Source of the DNA: Vibrio sp. HB236076 | GTDB taxonomy: Bacteria; Pseudomonadota; Gammaproteobacteria; Enterobacterales; Vibrionaceae | Direction of reading: 5' to 3' | Length of the DNA: 64,000 nucleotides | NCBI RefSeq assembly: GCF_040957575.1 | Contig: NZ_CP162601.1 | Span: 868,001 to 932,000, forward strand | The notes under the pieces: model-generated | The model's database searches: none | Told to the model about the DNA's origin: nothing | Seen by the model: only the letters and a program-made list of their open reading frames with translations | Part shown: one piece after another, positions 16,147 to 30,768 of the stretch | How positions within the stretch are numbered: the stretch's first letter is position 1 | Layout: every line of letters begins with the position of its first letter | Position numbers and translations under genes: made by a program

Positions 16147-18720
16147 ATGCGTTTAGACCGATTTACAAATAAATTCCAAGTTGCCATTTCCGATGCCCAG
16201 TCACTCGCACTTGGCCGCGATCATTTGTACATTGAACCTGTGCATCTTATGGTTGCGCTGCTTGATCAAGACGGCAGTGCAATTCGACCTTTATTGACTC
16301 TACTTTCTGTCGATGCGGCGCAGTTTCGCTCTAAATTAAATGAATTGCTGGATAAATTGCCCAAAGTGACGGGGACGGGGGGAGACGTTCAGCTGTCAAG
16401 TGGTATGGCGACCTTGTTCAATTTGTGTGACAAAGTGGCTCAAAAACGCAAAGATGCCTATATCTCATCGGAGATCTTTTTATTAGCCGCCATTCAAGAT
16501 AAAGGTTCTTTGGGTAAGTTGTTACAAAGTGTGGGTCTTACCGAGAGCAATATTACTGAGGCGATTGAAAAAGTACGGGGCGGTCAACGGGTTAAAGACC
16601 AAAATGCCGAAGAGCTTATGCAAGCATTGGACAAGTTTACCGTTGATCTTACCGAGCGTGCAGAGCAAGGTAAACTCGACCCAGTGATCGGTCGCGACGA
16701 TGAAATACGTCGTACCATTCAGGTTTTACAAAGAAGAACAAAAAACAACCCCGTTTTGATTGGTGAGCCAGGGGTGGGTAAAACGGCAATCGTTGAAGGC
16801 TTAGCTCAGCGGATTATCAACAATGAGGTTCCAGAGGGGTTGCGAGGTCGCCGAGTCTTATCATTGGATATGGGAGCATTAGTCGCTGGTGCCAAATACC
16901 GCGGTGAATTCGAAGAGCGATTAAAGTCGGTACTAAACGAATTGTCGAAACAAGAAGGCAACGTTATCTTGTTTATCGATGAATTGCACACTATGGTGGG
17001 TGCAGGCAAAGGTGACGGCGCAATGGATGCTGGCAACATGCTCAAGCCGGCTTTGTCGCGCGGTGAGCTTCACTGTGTTGGCGCGACCACACTGGATGAA
17101 TACAGACAATACATAGAAAAAGATCCTGCCCTGGAACGTCGCTTTCAAAAAGTGCTGGTGGACGAGCCGAGTGTTGAAGATACCGTGGCGATTTTACGCG
17201 GACTCAAAGAGCGGTACGAATTACACCATCACGTCGAAATCACTGATCCTGCGATCGTGGCGGCGGCGAGTTTGTCACATCGTTATGTGTCCGATAGGCA
17301 ATTGCCTGATAAGGCGATCGATCTTATCGACGAAGCGGCCTCGAGCATTCGTTTGCAAATCGACTCAAAGCCGGAATCGCTCGACAAGCTAGAGCGGCGC
17401 ATTATTCAATTGAAAATTGAACAACAGGCTCTAAGTAATGAAAATGATGAGGCCAGTAGTAAGCGTTTGTCATTGCTCAATAGCGAGCTAACGGAAAAAG
17501 AACGAGACTACGCCGAGCTTGAAGAGATTTGGAATACTGAAAAAGCAGCATTGTCAGGGACACAACACATTAAGGCAGAATTAGAGCAGGCGAGGATGGA
17601 TATGGATGTCGCGCGTCGTGCTGGGGATCTGAGTCGCATGTCAGAGTTGCAATACGGGCGTATCCCTGAATTGGAAAAACAGTTGGACTTGGCCTCTCAA
17701 GCTGAAATGCAAGACATGACGTTACTCAAAAATCGAGTGACTGACGCAGAAATAGCGGAAGTGTTGTCCAAACAAACCGGGATCCCGGTATCCAAGATGC
17801 TCGAAGCAGAAAAAACGAAATTGCTGCAAATGGAAACAGCGCTGCATCAACGGGTCGTTGGACAAAAAGAGGCGGTTGAGGTGGTCTCAAACGCGATTCG
17901 CAGAAGTCGTGCTGGGCTATCCGATCCCCATCGGCCAATCGGCTCATTTTTATTCTTGGGTCCAACTGGCGTCGGCAAAACCGAGCTTTGTAAAACCTTA
18001 GCTCACTTCTTGTTCGACAGTGAAGATGCCATGGTCAGGATTGATATGTCAGAGTTTATGGAAAAACACTCAGTGGCAAGGTTGGTGGGGGCTCCTCCTG
18101 GTTATGTCGGTTATGAAGAAGGCGGTTACCTCACTGAAGCTGTTCGACGCAAGCCTTATTCGGTTATCTTACTCGATGAAGTAGAAAAAGCGCACCCAGA
18201 CGTGTTCAACATCCTTTTGCAAGTCCTCGATGATGGGCGGTTAACGGATGGACAGGGCAGAACGGTGGATTTTCGCAATACCGTTGTGATTATGACCTCC
18301 AATTTAGGCTCTGAGAAAATCCAAAATCAATCTGAGAGCGCGGATTATGAAGACATGAAAAAACAGGTTATGCAGGTTGTCAGTCAGCATTTCCGACCTG
18401 AGTTCATCAATCGCGTTGATGAAAGCGTGGTTTTCCACTCTTTGGGTCAACAACACATTGAACGTATCGCTGGGATTCAACTCGAACGATTGAAACAGCG
18501 CTTAAACGATAGAGATTATGAGTTGGTTGTTAATGCGGATGCATTAAGCCTGATTGCTGAGGTGGGGTTTGATCCGATTTATGGTGCTAGACCGTTAAAA
18601 CGAGCGATACAACACTACATAGAAAACCCATTAGCTAAGGCGATGCTATCCGGAGAACTGTTACCGGGGAAAGTGATTGATATTGGAGTCTCAGAGGGTG
18701 AGATTGTTTATCGGCAGTAG
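16147..18720 (+). CDS. clpB: ATP-dependent disaggregase ClpB (Hsp100)
   Basis: ClpB extracts polypeptides from aggregates together with DnaK. The protein of 857 residues has an N-terminal Clp domain (1-145) and AAA module 1 with Walker A GEPGVGKT near residue 205. The coiled-coil M domain is at about 400-525. AAA module 2 has GPTGVGKTE near 605 and [14 protein letters not shown]. No IGL/F ClpP-docking loop was seen, as expected for ClpB. I start at the second ATG (16147), seven bases after AAGGGGG; the ATG at 16141 abuts the ribosome site. It is probably monocistronic. Confidence 0.96.
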   Translation: MRLDRFTNKFQVAISDAQSLALGRDHLYIEPVHLMVALLDQDGSAIRPLLTLLSVDAAQFRSKLNELLDKLPKVTGTGGDVQLSSGMATLFNLCDKVAQKRKDAYISSEIFLLAAIQDKGSLGKLLQSVGLTESNITEAIEKVRGGQRVKDQNAEELMQALDKFTVDLTERAEQGKLDPVIGRDDEIRRTIQVLQRRTKNNPVLIGEPGVGKTAIVEGLAQRIINNEVPEGLRGRRVLSLDMGALVAGAKYRGEFEERLKSVLNELSKQEGNVILFIDELHTMVGAGKGDGAMDAGNMLKPALSRGELHCVGATTLDEYRQYIEKDPALERRFQKVLVDEPSVEDTVAILRGLKERYELHHHVEITDPAIVAAASLSHRYVSDRQLPDKAIDLIDEAASSIRLQIDSKPESLDKLERRIIQLKIEQQALSNENDEASSKRLSLLNSELTEKERDYAELEEIWNTEKAALSGTQHIKAELEQARMDMDVARRAGDLSRMSELQYGRIPELEKQLDLASQAEMQDMTLLKNRVTDAEIAEVLSKQTGIPVSKMLEAEKTKLLQMETALHQRVVGQKEAVEVVSNAIRRSRAGLSDPHRPIGSFLFLGPTGVGKTELCKTLAHFLFDSEDAMVRIDMSEFMEKHSVARLVGAPPGYVGYEEGGYLTEAVRRKPYSVILLDEVEKAHPDVFNILLQVLDDGRLTDGQGRTVDFRNTVVIMTSNLGSEKIQNQSESADYEDMKKQVMQVVSQHFRPEFINRVDESVVFHSLGQQHIERIAGIQLERLKQRLNDRDYELVVNADALSLIAEVGFDPIYGARPLKRAIQHYIENPLAKAMLSGELLPGKVIDIGVSEGEIVYRQ

Positions 18721-18749
18721 TATGACAGATTAATAGCGCTTTGTTTTTG

Positions 18750-18788
18750 GCCGCTTTGTTGATTAAGTGAACAAAGTGGCTTTTTTTT
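18750..18788 (+). terminator. Intrinsic terminator after clpB
   Basis: Stem GCCGCTTTGTT/AACAAAGTGGC with a 9-nt loop followed by T8. Confidence 0.9.
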
Positions 18789-18829
18789 AAGCAAGCAACT
18801 GTCTTTTTTAAATTTTTTCAAATAAACAC

Positions 18830-18857
18830 TTGCCTTTAAAAATATTATGCCTATAAT
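18830..18857 (+). promoter_or_regulatory. rRNA operon promoter P1
   Basis: TTGCCT (18830-18835) and a perfect TATAAT (18852-18857) with the 16-bp spacer typical of rRNA promoters. The preceding 40 bp of A/T tracts look like an UP element. Confidence 0.8.
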
Positions 18858-18925
18858 TCGCTTCCGTTGTCACAGAGAAGTTAGCGTTAAGCGCTTTGAG
18901 TGAAACAAAAAATAGAAAAAAGTGG

Positions 18926-18953
18926 TTGACACGGATTTCTAGATGGCTAAAAT
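18926..18953 (+). promoter_or_regulatory. rRNA operon promoter P2
   Basis: A perfect TTGACA (18926-18931) and TAAAAT (18948-18953) are separated by 16 bp. A GC-rich discriminator (GCCGTCC) follows, as expected for a stringently controlled rRNA promoter. Confidence 0.85.
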
Positions 18954-18977
18954 AGCCGTCCACTTTCAATAGAAAGT

Positions 18978-18990
18978 TGCTCTTTAAAAA
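18978..18990 (+). promoter_or_regulatory. boxA antitermination element in the 16S leader
   Basis: TGCTCTTTAAAAA matches the NusB/NusE boxA TGCTCTTTAACAA apart from one base. It is about 190 bp before the 16S gene. Confidence 0.75.
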
Positions 18991-19181
18991 TTTAATCTAT
19001 CAATCTGTGTGGGCACTCGTTGATTATAATCAATAGATTCTTAGGAATCACATTGGTTTCAATGAACTGAGTGACCAAACGAGTCGAAAGACTTGGCACA
19101 GTCAATTCACAGTCCTTATTCGGCAACGAATAAAGAATGTAATCAGTATTCATTGAGCCGCTCGAAAGAGCACAAAAACTT

Positions 19182-20733
<1,552 letters not shown>

Positions 20734-20789
20734 TACGAAAGATTGTCTTTGATGTGTGTCCACACAGATTGGTAGATAAAAAACATGAT

Positions 20790-20865
20790 GGGGCTATAGC
20801 TCAGCTGGGAGAGCGCCTGCATGGCATGCAGGAGGTCAGCGGTTCGATCCCGCTTAGCTCCACCA
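20790..20865 (+). tRNA. tRNA-Ala (anticodon GGC)
   Basis: A complete 76-nt cloverleaf with encoded CCA. The anticodon stem CCTGC/GCAGG encloses ATGGCAT, anticodon GGC. The T arm is AGCGG/CCGCT. The acceptor stem has the G3-U70 wobble that defines alanine identity. It lies in the 16S-23S spacer, where the UGC isoacceptor is more usual. Confidence 0.97.
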
Positions 20866-20941
20866 TCTTTAAGCACATTACTGCGATAAGCAGAAATAAG
20901 TGTTCTTAAAAATGGTTCTTCTTTCAGTAGAAAGGCAATCA

Positions 20942-20954
20942 TGCTCTTTAACAA
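20942..20954 (+). promoter_or_regulatory. boxA element in the 16S-23S spacer
   Basis: TGCTCTTTAACAA is a perfect boxA ahead of 23S, as in other gammaproteobacterial rRNA operons. The rest of this 323-nt spacer (20866-21188) holds only the pairing segments expected for 23S processing. Confidence 0.8.
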
Positions 20955-21188
20955 TTTGGAAAGCTGACAAAACAATCTCTTTGAGATTGTTTGTAAAAGT
21001 TCTCAATTATCTCTTTAAGAGATAACCAACACACAATCAAGTGTTCTTGGGAAAGCATAGCAATATGTTTTCAAAATTGAGTCCGGCAATATCGAGTTCG
21101 TGACATGTATAAAAACACGAACACACCTTGGTGACTAACCGCTTTACTTGTAAAGCACATCAACTCAAAAGACTCTTTTGGGTTGTAT

Positions 21189-24079
<2,891 letters not shown>

Positions 24080-24191
24080 ACAACACCTAAAGGGTTTTAT
24101 CGGACTCGATAAGAAACTTGATTGTGTCGAGAGCACAAAACAGCTTTCCAGATTTTGTTATCTTGCCTGACGGCAAGATAACGCCATATTT

Positions 24192-24310
24192 TGCTTGGCG
24201 ACCATAGCATTTTGGACCCACCTGATTCCATGCCGAACTCAGAAGTGAAACAAAATTGCGCCGATGGTAGTGTGGGGCTTCCCCATGTGAGAGTAGGACA
24301 TCGCCAGGCT
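24192..24310 (+). rRNA. rrf: 5S ribosomal RNA
   Basis: TGCTTGGCGACC at the 5' end pairs with GCCAGGC at the 3' end. The conserved core CATGCCGAACTCAGAAGTGAAAC and GATGGTAGTGTGGGG are intact. About 119 nt. Confidence 0.96.
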
Positions 24311-24391
24311 TTTACATTCCTTCTTGATGTATCAAGAAGACACAAGCTAAAGCATGTAAAGTAAGACTTTAGACTGTGAACAATTTGTAGT

Positions 24392-24468
24392 GGAGCGGTA
24401 GTTCAGTTGGTTAGAATACCGGCCTGTCACGCCGGGGGTCGCGGGTTCGAGTCCCGTCCGCTCCGCCA
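24392..24468 (+). tRNA. tRNA-Asp (anticodon GTC)
   Basis: A complete 77-nt tRNA with encoded CCA. Acceptor GGAGCGG/CCGCTCC; anticodon loop CTGTCAC gives GTC. It is the distal tRNA of the rRNA operon, followed by the terminator. Confidence 0.98.
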
Positions 24469-24478
24469 CTTTTTTAAG

Positions 24479-24510
24479 AAAGCCTGATTCACAAGAGTCA
24501 GGCTTTTTTT
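24479..24510 (+). terminator. rRNA operon terminator
   Basis: Stem AAGCCTGA/TCAGGCTT followed by T7, 10 bp after tRNA-Asp. Confidence 0.9.
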
Positions 24511-24611
24511 ATTTCTAAAATAAGATCGCTGCGCTGCAAGATCGTTTCACTTCAAGGACGCTGCGCTCAAGTAGCAAGAAAGGCCAAAAGATTAAAATGA
24601 ATGATACCGGT
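24511..24611. repeat. Inverted, degenerate copies of a GCGATCTTG-type motif
   Basis: On the minus strand this segment reads repeated CTTGAAGTGAAACGATCTTG and GCGCAGCGATCTTA. On the plus strand the flanking 93-bp repeat reads CTTGAAGCGAAGCGATCTTG. The two arms, about 100 bp apart, are therefore imperfect inverted copies. No gene is seen. Confidence 0.5.
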
Positions 24612-24704
24612 TTTTAGTCTTAGGGTTTTCTTTTTACTTGGAACGAAGTGATCTTGTGACTTGAAGCGAAGCGATCTTGCCACTGTCTTTTACTGTGTTT
24701 CACT
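24612..24704 (+). repeat. 93-bp perfect direct repeat, left copy
   Basis: Begins TTTTAGTCTTAGGG and is identical for 93 bp to 25603-25695. The final 24 bp are the first 10-bp units (CACTGTCTTT). It marks the left edge of the repeat array. Confidence 0.9.
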
Positions 24705-24720
24705 GTTTTATACTGTCTCA
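24681..24720 (+). repeat. 10-bp periodic repeats, block 1 (4 units)
   Basis: Four consecutive decamers CACTGTCTTT, TACTGTGTTT, CACTGTTTTA, TACTGTCTCA share the consensus YACTGTNTNN with no spacer, so the period is exactly 10 bp. Confidence 0.9.
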
Positions 24721-25150
24721 TATTTTGGTTTTACCTAACTCAAATGGGGTCGGATTTGCGAAATAGACTGACTGACAGCGCCCTCGGTATTATGCGGATC
24801 CGACCCCTAGAAGTGATGAACCCAATAGGCAAAGAATGACTTTTGGTGTTGTTGGTGTTGATTGTCATCATGTACGGCAATGGTTGAGGTCAGTCTTTGT
24901 TCTTTGTCAAAGTGTGTTTTCGAGTCATAGGGGTCGGATCCACAACAGTTAGGCGCATAGGGTGAGTGCTGCGATCCCGCGAATCCGACCCTAGGGTGAT
25001 TTCTTCCCACTCGTTTTTTTCAGGAACCCATCAATTTCTTGAACCACAGTGTAGGGCAGTGAAACACAGTTCGCTTCGCTTAACACAATGTAAGACAGGT
25101 CATGTGCTGAAACTGTCCTACACTGTGTGTCACTGTTTCACACTGTCTTA
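24721..25150 (+). repeat. Extragenic repeat unit A (430 bp)
   Basis: First of two tandem units. It holds a perfect inverted repeat GGGGTCGGAT (24746-24755) / ATCCGACCCC (24798-24807) and a second pair (24931-24939 / 24983-24991). Two copies of the 9-mer GTTGGTGTT lie near 24843-24860. An inverted block of three decamers is at 25042-25071, and four direct decamers close the unit at 25111-25150. The GGGGTCGGATCC arms resemble REP/BIME hairpins associated with IS200-like (Y1) transposases, but no transposase gene is present. It is probably non-coding. Confidence 0.8.
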
Positions 25151-25587
25151 TATTTTGGTTGTACCTAACTCAAATGGGTTCGGATTTGCGAAATAGACTG
25201 ACTGACAGCGTCCTCGGTATTATGCGGATCCGACCCCTAGAAGTGATGAACCCAATAGGCAAAGAATGACTTTTGGTGTTGTTGGTGTTGTTGGTGTTGT
25301 TGGTGTTGTTGGTGTTGATTGTCATCATGTACGGCAATGGTTGAGGTCAGTCTTTGTTCTTTGTCAAAGTGTGTTTTCGAGTCATAGGGGTCGGATCCAC
25401 AACAGTTAGGTGCAGAGGGTGAGTGCTGCGATCCCGCGAATCCGACCCCAGGGTGATTTCTTCCCACTCGTTTTTCTCAGGACCCCATCAATTTCGTGAA
25501 CCACAGATCGCTTCGCTTAACACAGTGTAAGACAGGTCATGTGCTGAAACTGTCCTACACTGTGTGTCACTGTTTTATACTGTCTCA
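25151..25587 (+). repeat. Extragenic repeat unit B (437 bp)
   Basis: A near-identical tandem copy of unit A. Two indels differ: +27 bp (three extra copies of the 9-mer GTTGGTGTT, five in all, about 25273-25317) and -20 bp (two inverted decamers lost near 25508). There are also scattered substitutions. The inverted repeats fall at 25176-25185/25228-25237 (left arm mutated) and 25387-25396/25440-25449. Confidence 0.8.
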
Positions 25588-25607
25588 TACTGCCTTTTAC
25601 TGTTTTA
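25548..25607 (+). repeat. 10-bp periodic repeats, block 3 (6 units)
   Basis: Six consecutive decamers from AACTGTCCTA to TACTGTTTTA, again with an exact 10-bp period. The first part of the block can pair with the inverted stretch ACACAGTGTAAGACAG just upstream, giving a 16-bp stem with one mismatch. Confidence 0.88.
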
Positions 25608-25695
25608 GTCTTAGGGTTTTCTTTTTACTTGGAACGAAGTGATCTTGTGACTTGAAGCGAAGCGATCTTGCCACTGTCTTTTACTGTGTTTCACT
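25603..25695 (+). repeat. 93-bp perfect direct repeat, right copy
   Basis: Identical to 24612-24704, offset by 991 bp. It marks the right edge of the array. Confidence 0.9.
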
Positions 25696-25731
25696 ATCTT
25701 TTACTGTCTCACACTGTTCTACACTGCTTTT
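25672..25731 (+). repeat. 10-bp periodic repeats, block 4 (6 units)
   Basis: Six decamers, CACTGTCTTT to CACTGCTTTT, with one variant core (CACTATCTTT). The block ends 70 bp before the DUF1904 start codon. Confidence 0.88.
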
Positions 25732-25801
25732 TAGCGTCACATTTTCTCGAATTGAGCTCATGTGGTATGCTGAAAACACTTTTTAACAAGGACATAAATT
25801 T

Positions 25802-26134
25802 ATGCCTCATTTGCGCTTTCGAGCTTTAGACTCTCAACACGTTCAATCGCTATCTCAATCCTTATTGGCGCCATTACAGCCTTTGATGGCGTGTCCAAAT
25901 GAAGACTTTACGTTTGAAAAAGTAGCCAGCGACTTTTACTTTTCTGGCTTAACAACTTCGGCATATCCCTTTGTTGAAGTGTTGTGGTTTGATCGTGGTC
26001 AAGAGAAACAAGATTTAATTGCGACAATCATTACCGAGCAAGTGCGGCATTTAAGGCCCGATAGCCAAGATATTGCGGTTATCTTTCACGCGTTATCTCC
26101 TGCTCGTTATTATGATAACGGCCAACATTACTAA
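25802..26134 (+). CDS. DUF1904 family protein
   Basis: A 110-residue protein recognised as DUF1904, a small family with a probable tautomerase-like (4-oxalocrotonate tautomerase) fold. The start MPHLRFRALD resembles tautomerase N-termini with Pro at position 2, and FEKVASDFY and PFVEVLWFDRG follow. No catalytic role has been established. An AAGGA ribosome site precedes the ATG. nfsA starts 11 bp after its stop, so the two are probably co-transcribed. Confidence 0.85.
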   Translation: MPHLRFRALDSQHVQSLSQSLLAPLQPLMACPNEDFTFEKVASDFYFSGLTTSAYPFVEVLWFDRGQEKQDLIATIITEQVRHLRPDSQDIAVIFHALSPARYYDNGQHY

Positions 26135-26145
26135 TAGGAGCAACA

Positions 26146-26868
26146 ATGAACAGTGTTATTAAAACCATTCTCGGTCATCGTTCTATTCGTCAGTTTTCCG
26201 ATCAAGGTATCTCGTCAGAGCAACTTCAGTCTATTATTGATTGCGGTATTGCCGCGTCGACATCGAGTTTATTACAAGCAGTGTCCATCATTCGCGTTAC
26301 CGAACCAGAGAAACGAGCGAAATTGGCTGAACTTGCCGGCCCACAACCTTATGTGGAACAAGCGGCGGAGTTTTTGGTTTTTTGTATCGACTTTCACCGC
26401 CACCAACAAATTAATCCTCAATCACAGCTCGACTTTACGGAGCTAACACTGATTGGCGCGGTGGATGCGGGTATTATGGCTCAAAACTGTTTGTTGGCGG
26501 CAGAGTCAATGGGGCTCGGTGGCGTGTATATTGGTGGGTTGAGAAATGCACCGGCCGAAGTAGACGCATTATTGGATTTACCGCAGCACTGTGCCATTTT
26601 GTTTGGGATGTGTTTAGGTCACCCCGCCCAAGACCCAGAACTCAAACCGCGTTTATCGCCACAAGCCATATTACATGAAAATCGCTATCAGCCAGAGCGT
26701 CAGAGTTGGGTGAGTGAGTATGATGAACGGTTGAGTGACTACTACCAGCAGCGTAGTGCCAATGCCAAGCAGGAAAAGTGGTCAGAGCAAATCGGTGCAA
26801 AACTGAACCATGAATCACGACCTTATATCAAAGATTACTTGGCGAGCAAAAACCTCGCGAAACGATGA
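26146..26868 (+). CDS. nfsA: Oxygen-insensitive NADPH nitroreductase
   Basis: NfsA is an FMN flavoprotein that reduces nitroaromatics and quinones by two electrons using NADPH. The 240-residue length matches E. coli NfsA. Family landmarks are GHRSIRQFSD at residue 10 (FMN phosphate contacts), STSSLLQAVSIIRV near 37, ESMGLGGVYIGGLRN near 125 and LFGMCLGHPAQDPELKPRL near 160. Loss of this type of enzyme is a known route to nitrofuran resistance. It is the second gene after DUF1904. Confidence 0.93.
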   Translation: MNSVIKTILGHRSIRQFSDQGISSEQLQSIIDCGIAASTSSLLQAVSIIRVTEPEKRAKLAELAGPQPYVEQAAEFLVFCIDFHRHQQINPQSQLDFTELTLIGAVDAGIMAQNCLLAAESMGLGGVYIGGLRNAPAEVDALLDLPQHCAILFGMCLGHPAQDPELKPRLSPQAILHENRYQPERQSWVSEYDERLSDYYQQRSANAKQEKWSEQIGAKLNHESRPYIKDYLASKNLAKR

Positions 26869-26907
26869 GATCGAGTGCTTGTTGGTGATGCTTGCCTAAC
26901 TCACTAA

Positions 26908-26933
26908 ATAGTAGGTCGGTATAGTAGGTCGGT
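26908..26933 (+). repeat. 13-bp tandem duplication
   Basis: ATAGTAGGTCGGT occurs twice head to tail with no spacer, 40 bp after nfsA. It may be a replication-slippage product. Confidence 0.8.
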
Positions 26934-27008
26934 GTTGGTCAACAGCCATGTCGATAAAAAATTCAAAAATGGCTTGTTGACTAAGGCTTAAGCCTTTTGT
27001 TCAATAAA

Positions 27009-27040
27009 AGAAAAGCTTGAGTTTGCGATCAAGCTTTTCT
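27009..27040. terminator. Hairpin downstream of nfsA
   Basis: A 12-bp perfect stem AGAAAAGCTTGA/TCAAGCTTTTCT with an 8-nt loop. The T run is inside the stem, so termination strength is uncertain. Confidence 0.5.
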
Positions 27041-27085
27041 GACTTTACCTTTGGCCAACCGCCTCATCAAAACGACACGATATCG

Positions 27086-27109
27086 CCGCGGTGTATGCAC
27101 CGCGGTTTT

Positions 27110-27111
<2 letters not shown>
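27086..27111 (+). terminator. Intrinsic terminator for DUF1904-nfsA
   Basis: Stem CCGCGGTG/CACCGCGG with loop TATG followed by T6. The T run overlaps the stop codon of the opposing yfhL gene. Confidence 0.85.
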
Positions 27112-28757
<1,646 letters not shown>

Positions 28758-28962
28758 TGTTTGCCTCTTTGATCTGATTTCAAGTCAGAGTCATACCACC
28801 ACATGGTATGAAGGGCGCAAATTTTACGTGAAAACCCACAATATGCCTAGTTTTTTTGTGGGATTAAATTGGTGAAACAGTATACCAGCCCGGCTCAATA
28901 GCGACGTGGTGACTGGCCGCGAATTCAACGCAATGGGTATGCCTTGTTTCACCAATTAGCGA
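28758..28962. other. Spacer upstream of trhP with two hairpins
   Basis: Contains a 7-bp palindrome CATACCA/TGGTATG with loop CCACA (28792-28810) and a CCCACAA/TTGTGGG hairpin (28835-28862). The second carries a T stretch in its loop and may end rdgC transcription or act as an operator. Neither is assigned. Confidence 0.4.
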
Positions 28963-29874
28963 CTAATATTTGTTAGGCAAACCGCCAAGCGCTTGGTATA
29001 ACGCCGGCAAGAAGAGGCTTAATTCACTGCATAACAAAGCAAAATCTGCATCAAAGCGCGCTGCTTTGTCTTCGCGAGGGATGTCGTCGTTTTCTTCTTT
29101 CAAATCATCGCTAAAACCAAGGCGTTTGATGCTGCCATCTTCACTGAGTAAGAAATCAATTTGATCGTGCCAATTTAAGGAAAGCTTGGTGACGACCTTA
29201 TTCGTCTCGATGTGTTTTTTGATTTCGTCACAGCAAACATCGTGTTTTTTACAGCGTACTATAGCACCATCATCACCCACCGATTTTAGCTCAATTTCAT
29301 CCAGTAGGTTCAACCCTTGTGGCGTGCTTTCTTGTTGTACCCATTGCGTCATTGTCGTGGCAATATCCGTCTCAGGCAGCGCCGGGACGACCGGTAAACT
29401 GCCCATGGTCTTACGCAGTAATGCGATGACATCTTCCGCCTTTTTATAGCTAGCAGCATCGACGATCACTAAGCCCTCACTTGGCATAATGAGCAAATAA
29501 GTCAGGGCACTACGAGTGAAAGCTCTCGGCAAAAGGTCAATGATAATCTCTTCTTTTAGCGTTTCTTTTTCTTGTTTTTTGAGTGGTCGGTTCTCGGCGC
29601 TTTCCAAGTGTTGAATTTTCTCGGTCAAGGTGTCTTTGATGACTGAGGCGGGCAACATTTTTTCTTCTTTCTTGGCGCAGACTAAAATTCGGTCTTTTGA
29701 TGCATGAGTCATGGTGGCATTATCTTGCCCAAGGACAGGGACCCAGCCAAATTTTTGTTTTTCTTGACTGGCGCAAGGCGTGAAGCGAAATTCAGTCAAT
29801 TGTTGTTCTAAGGTGTCGACTGACAATTCAATCGGACGGTTAAATTGATAGACTAAAGCGTTTTTAAACCACAT
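28963..29874 (-). CDS. rdgC: Recombination-associated protein RdgC
   Basis: RdgC is a ring-shaped, nucleoid-associated DNA-binding protein that restrains RecA. The 303-residue length and the start [14 protein letters not shown] are diagnostic. [15 protein letters not shown] near residue 113 and the C-terminal [25 protein letters not shown] match the family. It is transcribed alone, divergent from phoB. Confidence 0.95.
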   Translation of the reverse strand: MWFKNALVYQFNRPIELSVDTLEQQLTEFRFTPCASQEKQKFGWVPVLGQDNATMTHASKDRILVCAKKEEKMLPASVIKDTLTEKIQHLESAENRPLKKQEKETLKEEIIIDLLPRAFTRSALTYLLIMPSEGLVIVDAASYKKAEDVIALLRKTMGSLPVVPALPETDIATTMTQWVQQESTPQGLNLLDEIELKSVGDDGAIVRCKKHDVCCDEIKKHIETNKVVTKLSLNWHDQIDFLLSEDGSIKRLGFSDDLKEENDDIPREDKAARFDADFALLCSELSLFLPALYQALGGLPNKY

Positions 29875-29995
29875 GTTTTCTCTCTAAGTTAGCTTGTAAT
29901 ATCCAGGTCGATGAGATTATCTCTCACCATGACCGATAAGATCATGGTATTTCACTTATGGTATTAAGAAATTTATGTGAAAATTTCTTTTCAGA

Positions 29996-30028
29996 GGTCA
30001 CAAAAATGTCATAATGATTGCTGATAAT
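29996..30028 (+). promoter_or_regulatory. Pho box and -10 of phoB
   Basis: GGTCACA (29996-30002) and TGTCATA (30007-30013) repeat at 11-bp spacing, matching the PhoB recognition repeat CTGTCAT. A GATAAT hexamer at 30023-30028 fits the usual distance for a PhoB-activated -10, implying autoregulation. Confidence 0.78.
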
Positions 30029-30062
30029 GCTCTGCGTCAATCAATAATAAAGGTTATTTGTT

Positions 30063-30752
30063 ATGTCGAGAAGGATTCTGGTTGTTGAGGATGAAGCACC
30101 AATTCGCGAAATGCTGTGTTTTGTATTAGAACAAAAAGGCTATATCGCGATTGAAGCAGAAGATTACGATACCGCCGTAAACAAACTTGCAGAACCTTTC
30201 CCTGATCTTGTGTTACTCGATTGGATGTTACCTGGTGGCAGTGGCATTAACTTTATCAAGCACCTAAAACGCGATGAGCTAACGCGCAACATTCCGGTTG
30301 TCATGCTAACCGCTCGCGGTGAAGAAGAAGACAAAGTTCGCGGCTTGGAAGTCGGTGCCGATGACTACATTACCAAACCCTTTTCGCCCAAAGAACTCGT
30401 TGCCCGTTTAAAAGCCGTTATCCGCCGTGTTACCCCGACAGCATTGGAAGATGTGATAGATGTGCAAGGCCTTAAGCTCGACCCCGTTTCTCATCGTGTG
30501 ACGGCGAATGAATCGGCGTTAGACATGGGGCCAACGGAATTTAAAATGCTGCATTTTTTCATGACACATCAAGAGCGTGTCTATAGCCGAGAGCAGCTGC
30601 TCAACAATGTGTGGGGCACCAACGTGTATGTCGAAGACCGCACTGTGGATGTGCACATTCGCCGCCTGCGCAAGGCATTGGAAGTCGAAGGACACGATAA
30701 ACTCATCCAAACAGTACGCGGTGCGGGTTATCGCTTTTCGACCAAGGCTTGA
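30063..30752 (+). CDS. phoB: Phosphate regulon response regulator PhoB
   Basis: PhoB is the transcriptional regulator of phosphate starvation genes. The receiver domain (1-120) has acidic residues E9-D10, phospho-acceptor D53 ([11 protein letters not shown]), Thr in MLTARGE and Lys in ITKPFSP. The OmpR-type winged helix (about 130-229) ends [18 protein letters not shown] and TVRGAGYRF. Length 229 equals E. coli. It is followed by phoR and a pstS-like gene in one operon under its own Pho box. Confidence 0.97.
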   Translation: MSRRILVVEDEAPIREMLCFVLEQKGYIAIEAEDYDTAVNKLAEPFPDLVLLDWMLPGGSGINFIKHLKRDELTRNIPVVMLTARGEEEDKVRGLEVGADDYITKPFSPKELVARLKAVIRRVTPTALEDVIDVQGLKLDPVSHRVTANESALDMGPTEFKMLHFFMTHQERVYSREQLLNNVWGTNVYVEDRTVDVHIRRLRKALEVEGHDKLIQTVRGAGYRFSTKA

Positions 30753-30768
30753 GGTGTGAAGAAAGACT

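Noticed and set aside
24807-25467. Two paralogous minus-strand frames (67 and 76 codons) with His-Gln-Gln repeats inside units A and B
   Set aside because: They lie wholly within the repeat units, span the inverted-repeat arms, lack ribosome sites and match no known family. Their similarity follows from the duplication.
24681-25731. CRISPR-like array
   Set aside because: The repeats are 10 bp and abut each other without unique spacers, and no cas gene is present.
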